The position numbers and the translations under genes are program-made. From assembly GCA_964019335.1 (NCBI GenBank), contig OZ025751.1, positions 124,001 through 188,000 of the forward strand: a stretch of 64,000 nt of DNA. The letters run 5' to 3'. Below are positions 39,509 through 47,567 of this stretch, in pieces. The DNA comes from Diplonema japonicum. Its lineage: Eukaryota; Euglenozoa; Diplonemea; Diplonemida; Diplonemidae. How positions within the stretch are numbered: position 1 is the stretch's first letter; every line of letters starts with the position of its first letter. Under the pieces are notes generated by a model. That model was not told the origin of the DNA and did not search any database. It saw only the letters and a program-made list of their open reading frames with translations.

Positions 39509-42500
39509 TTAGACCTTGTAATCCACCACGTACAAAGGCAGGACCTGTGCAGGCTGGAAGATGATGTACTCGGAGTTAACGACACCGAAACCCGTCTCCG
39601 CGTTGCTCCCAAGACCCTTCACGTAGTAGGAATCGTGACTCTTGATGAGATCCCATTCCACCTTCTTCAGAGGCTTTATGAAGGCAGAGGGATCGACGCA
39701 CCGCACGACGTCATGCAAGCCGTTGCTCGCCTTCAGGTTGGCCTCGATGAGGTAGGGGTTCCCCAAGTTCACCCTGCACTTCACGAGGGAGTACACACCC
39801 TTCTCAGGCGTCACGTACCTGTGTGACTTCTCCGCCTGGTCTGCGAGGTAGATCCCCAGCCCGAACATGTGGCAGCGTTTCCATTCGTGTTTTTCAGTGC
39901 AGTGCTTGCAGTCCGTTCCGCACAGTGTGGTGGTCAGCCCCTTCCCACCTGACACGGGGCATGCTTCACTCGCCTGACAGTCTGATGGGCATTGCAACCC
40001 CGATGCCAAGATCTTGTCCAGAACAGAGCACGCTGTGCCGTGCCACAGCTCCTTCTCCACTACACAGCCGTGCTTTTCGTTGATATACGATCGCCTTGAC
40101 TCGTACGCGCGTTCCTGCGACTTGTTCACCACCCTGCGGATTTTTCTGATGTTTGTGAACCCGCCCATCCGCATCTCTGATGCAAGTTCTTCGTACTTCG
40201 CCGAGCCCTTCGACACGCCTCTGTACTCCAGGTTGGCCCCGTAGTTGACGAAGTTGGACGCATCATGCTTGAAGGAGCACGTCTCCGTCCAGTCGCAGTG
40301 GCCTTTGATGTTCCACCCTCTGCAGTACCTGCTGGGCCCATTCAGGCGTGGACACGGCTTGCTTCTCATGTACGGGTTGTCAGGCTGTGCGTTGTCCACT
40401 GTGATGATGTGCTCTCCGTGGTACAGTCGGCAGTTCAGTTCCGCCATCTGCAGCTGGTTGACGGGAGTCTCAAGCTCCACGAAGGCCCCCACCCGTGCTG
40501 CGTTCCGTTCTGGTTTCAACATTTTCACCTGATGTCCCTTCAGGAACTCCTTCACATCTTTTGCGAGCTCCTCGTCGTCCCTCCCCACTGCAGGATTCAG
40601 CCACCCCAGCCACAGGTGCCTCGTGTTCTGTGCCACCATCGCTGTGTCTATTCGCCCCTTCTCTGCCTTCAATCCCCCCCTTTGTTTTGCCCCCATCTTG
40701 AGCAGAGTCGCAGCAGCCTCTTTCTCGTCGTTGCTCACCTTCGACATCCTCAGCGCAAGGGGTGAATTTGTCTCTGCGAACTGCAGGAGGTACATGGGAA
40801 GGGCCTGTATGTTCCCCCCATTCTGCTTCATGATGTAGTATTTCATTGAGGGGACCCACTCGTGGTCCTCCGCTTCTCCCAAGATCAGCTTGCACAGGAA
40901 CATGAAGCACCCACCCCTGCAGTAGCCGACAGAGACTTTCGGGTCCTTTGCAAAGTACTCACCAGCTCCATACACCTGCCCCGACCTCCTGAAGGGGTCG
41001 AACCCGTTCTGTGCGATGCTCAGCACGTTGTCCTCCGCCGTCCCGTGGAAGCCGTCGATCATGTCGGGTGCCCTGCCCCTCGTCCGTGTCATGTTGTACT
41101 CTGTCGCCCGGAACCGGAACTCCAGGTCGTCGTTCCTGAGCTGCCACCCATTCACCAAACGACCGGGACCTTCAATTTCCGTCCATTTCTGCTGCAGCAA
41201 CTCCAGTTTCGACGAGCTCACCTTCACCATCACCTCGTCTACAGACGGCACGGAATTCGACTCCGTAAGCACCACTTTCTCGGGAATGTCGTGGTCGACC
41301 TTCGCCACCTCTGCCAAGCAGCGCAGCTTTGCCAGCACCACTACGAGCTGCTCCATCGGCACCGTCACAAACTTCTGGATGGCGACGGCCTCGATCCGGT
41401 CCTTCCCGTCATAACTGATTTGCTTGAAGGGCCCGCGCACAGTGCCGTTGATAGTGTAAGACATGGTCAGGTCCTCTGGGTCCGCCGTGAAGCATATATA
41501 CAACTTTGCCCCTTGCGACGACAGGGAGATGAACTTCAGCTCCTTCACGGAGCCTGCAGGGAGGACGGGAACGGGGACAGTCTTGCTGGGTTTCTTGATG
41601 TGGATGCCTCGTCTGCACGATGTTGACGACGGGTCGGTGCAGCGTCCTGCTGTGTAAGGCATGCACACTGCCTCCTTCGTCTTCACAAGTGAGGAAATAT
41701 CTGCACCAGCGCGCGGACCTACATTCGACGTCCTCGCTGCCTCCACCATCTTCCCCCCTGCCACTCCTTGCACGCTCTTGATCCCAAAGTACCGCCCGTC
41801 GTGTTGCACCTCGAACTCTACCTCCTGCCCCTCCGCCAAGCTGGTCAGTTTGTCCTGCAGCGAGGAGCTGTTGCATCTGATGTCCCCGAAGTACACACCC
41901 GTCGTGTCACCCAGCATTTTTTCCTGCGTGAACAGCGGGCGGGAAGGGCAGATGAAGCCGAACCCACGCTCCTTGTTCCACGAAGTGACCCTGCCAGGGA
42001 GCAGACCGCTGCTGTCAGCGACCACCAACAGTGTAAAGTTGACACCCTCGGAGACTGCTTGCTCGACCTTTTCAACCGTCTTCACGTTCTTGTCGTTCAC
42101 CTTCTGCACAACAAGGCTGGGTATGAGTCCCACCACGGAGGCAGGGCTGCCAGCCTCGACAGAGGAGACACGCACACTAGAGCCGTCCAAGGAGAAGGTT
42201 GCCCCAAAGGGTGGGGAGGCCGTACTTTGCTTCACTTCAATGGTGAAGTTGTAAGGCTGGAGGAGGGTCACAGGTCGGGGGGCCCTGTTGTTCCTGTTGG
42301 GCTGTGTGACTAGAGTGGCTGCAGCGGGTTTCGGGGCGGGTTTGGGAGCAGGCTTTGGTGCCGGCTTGCTGACCTTTGGAGCTCTCGGTACGTATCCAGC
42401 TTTGTCCTCCGCCTCCTTGTGGAGCACCTGAAGTGCTGCCTCATCCGTCACCCCCTTTGCTGACTTCTTGTGCACCTTGCCCTTTTTGTGCGCTTCCCAA

Positions 42501-42565
42501 TCCTTCCAAGCGACTTCCTTCTCGCACAGCGTACACATGACCATTGGGTTGTTCGGGGACGCCAT
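39509..42565 (-). CDS. Double-PARP protein with matrin, cold-shock and CCCH zinc-finger domains
   Basis: Single exon, 1018 residues from ATG 42565. Order: matrin/U1-type C2H2 finger (C11, C14, H26, H32); Lys/Pro/Ala linker; PDZ-like segment about 100-180 (VRVSSVEAGSPASVVGLIP); cold-shock domain about 190-270 (GRVTSWNKERGFGFICPS); CCCH finger about 298-325; first ADP-ribosyltransferase domain (IDGFHGTAEDN; GAGEYFAKDP; ALPMYLLQF); second CCCH (CRGWNIKGHCDWTETCSFKH); second ADP-ribosyltransferase domain (ELWHGTACSV; GLGIYLADQAEKSH; SEYIIFQPAQVLPLY). The second has the His-Tyr-Glu triad. In the first, the glutamate position appears to be Lys (MKYYIMKQ), suggesting mono-ADP-ribosylation or inactivity. 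RNA-binding fingers plus PARP recall animal PARP12/13. The gene is visibly GC-richer than its neighbours. Confidence 0.87.
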   Translation of the reverse strand: MASPNNPMVMCTLCEKEVAWKDWEAHKKGKVHKKSAKGVTDEAALQVLHKEAEDKAGYVPRAPKVSKPAPKPAPKPAPKPAAATLVTQPNRNNRAPRPVTLLQPYNFTIEVKQSTASPPFGATFSLDGSSVRVSSVEAGSPASVVGLIPSLVVQKVNDKNVKTVEKVEQAVSEGVNFTLLVVADSSGLLPGRVTSWNKERGFGFICPSRPLFTQEKMLGDTTGVYFGDIRCNSSSLQDKLTSLAEGQEVEFEVQHDGRYFGIKSVQGVAGGKMVEAARTSNVGPRAGADISSLVKTKEAVCMPYTAGRCTDPSSTSCRRGIHIKKPSKTVPVPVLPAGSVKELKFISLSSQGAKLYICFTADPEDLTMSYTINGTVRGPFKQISYDGKDRIEAVAIQKFVTVPMEQLVVVLAKLRCLAEVAKVDHDIPEKVVLTESNSVPSVDEVMVKVSSSKLELLQQKWTEIEGPGRLVNGWQLRNDDLEFRFRATEYNMTRTRGRAPDMIDGFHGTAEDNVLSIAQNGFDPFRRSGQVYGAGEYFAKDPKVSVGYCRGGCFMFLCKLILGEAEDHEWVPSMKYYIMKQNGGNIQALPMYLLQFAETNSPLALRMSKVSNDEKEAAATLLKMGAKQRGGLKAEKGRIDTAMVAQNTRHLWLGWLNPAVGRDDEELAKDVKEFLKGHQVKMLKPERNAARVGAFVELETPVNQLQMAELNCRLYHGEHIITVDNAQPDNPYMRSKPCPRLNGPSRYCRGWNIKGHCDWTETCSFKHDASNFVNYGANLEYRGVSKGSAKYEELASEMRMGGFTNIRKIRRVVNKSQERAYESRRSYINEKHGCVVEKELWHGTACSVLDKILASGLQCPSDCQASEACPVSGGKGLTTTLCGTDCKHCTEKHEWKRCHMFGLGIYLADQAEKSHRYVTPEKGVYSLVKCRVNLGNPYLIEANLKASNGLHDVVRCVDPSAFIKPLKKVEWDLIKSHDSYYVKGLGSNAETGFGVVNSEYIIFQPAQVLPLYVVDYKV

Positions 42566-43231
42566 CTTGTGTGGGTGATGAGAAAGTTCGGTTTACCTGA
42601 GGTTTTGTGTGCTTTGTTTTAAACCTGATTGTGCCAATCATAAAAAAAAGAAATTACCGCGTTACCAGGTTGGTACTACAAAAAAAAAGAGCGAATTGGG
42701 GGTGGGGGTGGGGGGTATTCTTTTTTTTTTATTCTGCTACTTAATTTTTTTTTCTATTCTTAGACGAATACGCTTACCTACAAAATTATCAGAAAAAGAG
42801 GCGGGGGGACGTGGGTGGGAACAAGTCCTTCGATGGGGTTCGCTTTTTCGTGTTTCTATAAAATATAAAAATAGGCGATGCTAAAAAAAAAGAGAAAAAA
42901 AAAAAGAAAAAAAAAACCTATGATGGCAGCGCAAAAAAAAAAAGTTCTTTTGGTAAAAAAAAAATACATCCATTTCGTACGCACAAAATAAAAACAAAAC
43001 AAAAAAAGAAAAGGTGCCAAACTAGTTTTTTATTTTGCTAAACCAGTTACTGGAAACATGAATGAAAAAAAAGAGGAACGAACGTTTTTTTTTTTCCTTT
43101 TTTTTTTTTTTTTTGAACAGCTGGCTTAAGTTGGCAAACAGAATAATAGCGGGGGTGGAAAAAAAAATTTTTTTTTCTCTATTTGTTTTACAGTAGTAGT
43201 TTTGTTTCATGAAAAAACAAAAACAAAAAAA
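42566..43231. other. Intergenic A-rich DNA
   Basis: About 670 bases dominated by A tracts, with some unique sequence at 42570-42870. Nothing coding seen. Confidence 0.5.
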
Positions 43232-43721
43232 CTAATTCAATGCAGGAGAAGTCGGCGACATAACTTTGCTCTCCGCGATAGGTGGAAATGTGTAGGCTAT
43301 AGGATTCGACTCCACACCTGGGGAAAACGGCACAAATGTGGACACCTTTCTTTTTTCGACACCAGGAGACCGAGGAGTAGGTGGGGAGAGGGCCCCAGAG
43401 AGGTTACGACCCACGGGCATATCATTGACAGGCTCAGGATAGCCGTCTGTCCCATCTTCGTCAGCACTGCCCTTCTCTTCTTTACGTTTTTGGTTTTCCC
43501 TGTACCGCTGGGCAACAATCGTGGCCACGACCAACCCTATGCACATTCCCCCCACCACCAGCCCTACTATCAACCCATCAAACATCTTGCTACTGTCATC
43601 ATCGCTGTTCACCACCGGTGTTGTGGTTACATTCCCGGCAACTTGTTCAATAAATCCTGTCACACCGTTGCCATACACGGCTCCACATATACTGCTTAGA
43701 AAAACTACATGTGAACCCCAC

Positions 43722-43723
<2 letters not shown>
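43232..43723 (-). CDS. Small single-pass membrane protein (163 residues)
   Basis: Starts at ATG 43723 with a signal peptide (MWGSHVVFLSSICGAVYGN), a short extracellular part with a possible sequon (GNVTTT), and one membrane helix at about residues 49-72 (MFDGLIVGLVVGGMCIGLVVATIV) rich in GxxxG-like glycines. A basic stop-transfer follows (QRYRENQKRKEEK), then a Ser/Pro-rich cytosolic tail with repeated SPP/SPG elements (ALSPPTPRSPGVEKRK; PFSPGVESNPI). Its architecture resembles type I receptors or adhesion stubs, but no family is recognised. Confidence 0.68.
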
Positions 43724-43756
<33 letters not shown>

Positions 43757-43761
<5 letters not shown>

Positions 43762-44400
43762 AGGTGGTAGGGATAACATGGAAATATAAAGAAGTACATC
43801 AGATGTGTTGTTCGCTGTTGAGCGCCCAAGTGGAAGAAGCAGATGCTCTGGGTGGCGAACAGGCAGCAAACTACACGGGCGCCCCGGCTGGGGTTGAGCT
43901 GCACACCGCACGCATTAAGGACACGACGCTGAACTCAGAAGAAGCTACAGCTAGGCCGAGGTGCGCCCCCTGTAATCAAGTAAAATGGTGCTTGTGCAGG
44001 GTGCCCCCACCGGCTACTTTTAAATCATCGAGTTTTTTTTTTTTTCCACAAAAAAAAAAAAAAAAAAAAAAAAAATGGGGCTTTGATTGCAACACTAGGT
44101 GGCGTTAAGCGTGCAATGAAGCACGAAATACCTACTTGATTACAAGGGGCGCTCCTCGGCCGAGCAGTAGCTTCTTCTGCGTTCCGCGTCGTGTCCATAA
44201 TCGGCGGTGTAGCCGGGGCGTCCCGGGTAACCAAGATTCTGCGCTCGTGCAGTTTGCTGCCTGTTCGTCACCCTGAGCATCTGCGTTACGTTCTTCCACT
44301 TGGGCGCTACCGGTGATGACCGACGAGGAGGTCAACAGCGAACAACACATCTGATGTACTTCTTATATTTCCATGTTATCCCCACCACCACACAAAAAAG
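43757..44400. repeat. Two copies of the A-tailed repeat in head-to-head inverted arrangement
   Basis: The left arm, about 43757-44015, reads on the minus strand as the repeat seen at 1001-1340; the right arm, about 44128-44395, reads on the plus strand. Matching ends are CATCAGATGTGTTGTTCGCT on the left and AGCGAACAACACATCTGATG on the right. Each outer end abuts an A or T tract (poly(T) before 43757, poly(A) after 44396), so both A tails point outwards. Between the arms, 44016-44127 holds T/A runs and a short unique segment. The arms are only about 75-85% alike, with indels, so this is not a recent palindrome. Confidence 0.82.
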
Positions 44401-44412
44401 AGAAAAAAAAAA

Positions 44413-45168
44413 TCAACAAGATACAACTGCCATTTCAGGCAACCCAGGCAGGACCTCACCATCGTCTGTGGTGACGATGATCAATGGAGCGTCTTCTGTG
44501 GGCCGAAAACCTGTGATTTTCCCTGTCTTCCCCAGCAAGGAGGACAAGGGGACAGAGGGGAACGACATGTCCAGGTCATCGTAAAGGCCGGCCAGCGTCG
44601 TCTCTGAGGACATCACCTTCACACGGTCGTTAAGGGAAAAAACGTAAGATGTAGGAATCCCTGGGAGGGTGATGAATATCTGATGGTCTGTCACAAGCGA
44701 AGGTTCGGACTCAATCAGCCCCGGTCTGATATACGGATCGTGTATCAGGTGCGGTAGGACACCGTTGTGGGGATGGAGTCCTTTGCACCACCCTCTTCCA
44801 TTCTCCAAATCCTCTTTGGTGTGGGCTCCGATTTTCCATCGTTCTCCATCGCTGTACAAGCAGAAGCGTTCCCCCTCGTCTTCAAAGTCGCTTACCCATA
44901 CTGGCATCCCGTTCCAGCCTATTTGTCTTCCGGCTTCGCCTACACTGTAGCTTCCGGTGGTGTAGGGCATAGCTTTGTTGGTGATTTGGAGGGTTGCGGG
45001 GAACTCTGTGATACAAAGCAGGGTGTTCTCCTCTGAGGGAGTATCAGATTCTCGGAGAGGGGGAGCGTCACTCTCTCCTTGCTGTTTCTTCATGCAGTAG
45101 CATACTGTCACTGCTGCTGCTGCAGCACCTCCCGCAGCCAGTATTGCGTGGTGGTTGGGGTTCGGCAT
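44413..45168 (-). CDS. N-terminally anchored hypothetical protein (251 residues)
   Basis: The start is ATG 45168 (MPNPNHHAILAAGG); residues upstream in frame are a poly(A)-derived lysine run. A short hydrophobic, Ala-rich segment (AILAAGGAAAAAVTVCYCM, residues 8-26) is likely a signal anchor, giving a type II or tail-out orientation. The soluble part has beta-rich sequence (GRQIGWNGMPVWVSDFEDE; GERFCLYSDGERWKIGAHT; SYVFSLNDRVKVMSSET; LLGKTGKITGFRPTEDAPL). The last two stretches resemble the small beta modules in the 19-29 kb cluster only in general pattern. No family recognised. The inverted A-tailed repeat lies immediately downstream. Confidence 0.7.
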   Translation of the reverse strand: MPNPNHHAILAAGGAAAAAVTVCYCMKKQQGESDAPPLRESDTPSEENTLLCITEFPATLQITNKAMPYTTGSYSVGEAGRQIGWNGMPVWVSDFEDEGERFCLYSDGERWKIGAHTKEDLENGRGWCKGLHPHNGVLPHLIHDPYIRPGLIESEPSLVTDHQIFITLPGIPTSYVFSLNDRVKVMSSETTLAGLYDDLDMSFPSVPLSSLLGKTGKITGFRPTEDAPLIIVTTDDGEVLPGLPEMAVVSC

Positions 45169-45523
45169 TTTTTCTTTTTTTTTTTTTTTTTCCTTCTCCT
45201 TTTGTTTTTTTTTTTTTCCGTCCAAAATTTTTCTGAAAAAAAAGAATAACTATGAGATTTTTTTTTTCTTCTTCTTCCCGTTGAGCGTCTGCCCCTGATT
45301 TTTTTTTCTTCTCGGCTGTTAGTACAGAATATCTGTACAGTGCCGCCGATGCATACACACACAAAAAAATAAAAAAATGAAATGAAAAGAAAAGATGTCC
45401 CCCGCATCGGCGATCAAAAAACAAAAAAAAAAGCCAGCCCAGACACCCAGCGCACCCTCGGCTGCACAATGCAACCCGATGATCGGATTTCTTGCACGCT
45501 CTCAAGGGGGAAAAAAAAAAAAG

Positions 45524-45556
<33 letters not shown>

Positions 45557-45608
45557 CACGTAATACCGGAATTTGAGAAATGGACACAAAACAAAAAAAA
45601 AAAAAAAA
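45169..45608. other. Intergenic homopolymer DNA
   Basis: Includes an A run of about 40 bases at 45515-45554 and T runs near 45170-45220. A balanced patch at 45300-45500 gives no convincing frame. Confidence 0.5.
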
Positions 45609-46346
45609 TCACGCGTGCTTTGCGGTAATGTGTGTCTTCAAGAATTCAAGGAACTTCGGGTAGTAGATCTTGGTGCTGCCGAGCACGTCGAAGGTGTGCA
45701 TGATCTCGCTGTAGAATTCTTCGACAGGCTTCGTCACCTCACTGTACACATCGAGCCTGTGGCGGACAACATCGATGTGGTCGTCCGCCCTTTGAAGGAG
45801 GTCCATAGGCTTTTTACACGCATCGCAAACACCCTCCTGTGCAGGGAGGAGGGGTTCCATGGTGATAGAGCCCATGGTAACGGTCGAGGTATTGTAGCCC
45901 TCCCCGCACTCTGAGCAGGAACGCCTTCCTGAAATCTTATTTTCAATGACGTCGAAAGGCTGCGCAAGATTGATGACAAAATCCAAATCGACGAACTCTG
46001 ACACAATTTTTGCCTGTTCAACGTTTCTCGGGTACCCATCGAGGACGAAACCTCTCTTTTGTTTCGTCAGAGCATCGATTTTCACCTTCACCATTTCGTC
46101 CACAAGGCCGCTGGGGACTAGGTCGCCCTTATCCATATAGGACTTTGCCTCTCTCCCTACAACCGTACCCTCCGCCACTTCTGTCCTGAGCAGGTCACCG
46201 GTGGAAACATGGGCATAACCAGCATCCCTACAAAGCCTGGCGGAATACGTGCCTTTCCCCACCCCCGGGGCACCAAGAAACAGAAATTTTTGAGGGTGCT
46301 GTTTGAGGGTCGGGATTCCGAACCTGATCACGGTGTTTTTGAACAT
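45609..46346 (-). CDS. Adenylate kinase with zinc-finger LID
   Basis: Single exon, 245 residues. P-loop GAPGVGKGT at residues 25-33; AMP-binding STGDLLRTEV and VLDGYPRN; RRSCSECGEGYNTS starts a long-type LID whose CxxC pair (CSEC) joins a second (CDACKKPMDL), the four-cysteine zinc-binding form; then DDHIDVVRHRLDVY with the catalytic arginine. It transfers phosphate between ATP and AMP. The 20 residues before the P-loop strand (MFKNTVIRFGIPTLKQHPQK) are basic and could target an organelle, but are short. The start ATG at 46346 directly follows an A tract. The most confidently assigned metabolic enzyme in the window. Confidence 0.94.
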   Translation of the reverse strand: MFKNTVIRFGIPTLKQHPQKFLFLGAPGVGKGTYSARLCRDAGYAHVSTGDLLRTEVAEGTVVGREAKSYMDKGDLVPSGLVDEMVKVKIDALTKQKRGFVLDGYPRNVEQAKIVSEFVDLDFVINLAQPFDVIENKISGRRSCSECGEGYNTSTVTMGSITMEPLLPAQEGVCDACKKPMDLLQRADDHIDVVRHRLDVYSEVTKPVEEFYSEIMHTFDVLGSTKIYYPKFLEFLKTHITAKHA

Positions 46347-47567
46347 TTTTTTTTTTTTTCTTGTGGGGTTTTTTTTTTTTTTTTTTTTTTTTTTCTTGTG
46401 GGTTTTTTTTTTTTTTTTTTTTTTTTTTATTTTTTGAGAAAAAAAAAATGAAACAAACTGAAAAAAAAAAGGAAATACAAAACAGGCTGGGAGTGGCTGG
46501 GAGGGGAAGGGGGAGACAAAAAAAATAAATAAATAAAAAGTGTAAAGAAAAAAAAAGAGCCTGAAAGAAAGGAGTGTGGGCTTGTTTTTTTTTTTTTTCC
46601 AAAAAAAAACTTTTTTATCCGTATTTGTGCGCCACGAAACTCTTTTTTTCCCCCCCTCTCTTTTTTTTTTTCCTCCTCCATTTTGGTGGGGAAAAAAAGA
46701 GAGGGGAAAAAAGGGAAGGGGAAAAAAAAAACAGGGGTGGGGGGTGGGGGAGGAGAATCATCTTTTTTGTCACAGAACCCTTTCTTATTTTTTTTCCCCC
46801 TTCTTTGCATCTCTTTTTTTTTTTTTGAATTTGCGTTTTTTCTTTATATTTTGCTGTTGTCTGAAAAGAAATAAAAAAAAGAGAAAAGTGCACCCCATTT
46901 TTTCTCAATTTTTTTTCTCCTCCGAAAAAAAAAAACCCCATCTGCAGAAAGTAGCCACTAGAGAGGAAATAATGAATGGAGGAAAGAAGAATGGAGGAAA
47001 CAACTCTCTACCTCAAAAAAAATAGAAACTAGGTTACATCAGAGATTTGTGTGGGCTTGGGGGAGGTGTTTGCTATCCTCCACAAGATAGGAGGAATCAA
47101 ACTAATAGGGGTAAAAAAAAAGGGGGGGTGTTGAAAAAGTTTTATTTTTCACTTTTATTTTTTCTTTACTTTCATGTTTCTTCTTCTGACGGTACGGTGT
47201 GGGGGCCAGGGGGGGGGGGAAGAGAGAGACAGGGAGGGGTTCATACTAAAATCATAATGGGAAATCATGAAACTATACTTCACTGGTCTTTTTTTTTTTT
47301 TTTTTTTTTTTGGAACAACGAAAAAAAATTCACCAAACTCAAGGAGAAGAAATAAAAAAAATAAAAGATCGCAATTTTGAAAAAGGGAAAAGTAGGGGAA
47401 GAAAAAAAAAAGTAAGGGAGCAAAAAAAAAAAGTGCCTTCCACGTTACACTTACAATGTTCCCCCCCCCTCTAAAATAGCTCCTTTTTTTTTAAAGGAAC
47501 AGGCAAGTTGCGAGACAAAACCACACCCTTTTTTATTTTCTCCTTTTTTTTTAATATATCCCGAAAA
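46347..47567. other. Intergenic homopolymer DNA
   Basis: Just upstream of adenylate kinase a unit of CTTGTGGG plus a long T run occurs twice (46360-46430). The remainder is A/G and T/C tracts with a small inverted repeat (CTATCCTCC/GGAGGATAG-like) near 47074-47095. No gene. Confidence 0.5.

Noticed and set aside
40862-41626. Plus-strand open frame of 254 codons opposite the PARP gene
   Set aside because: High GC in the PARP gene leaves long antisense frames; the minus strand carries the recognisable domains.
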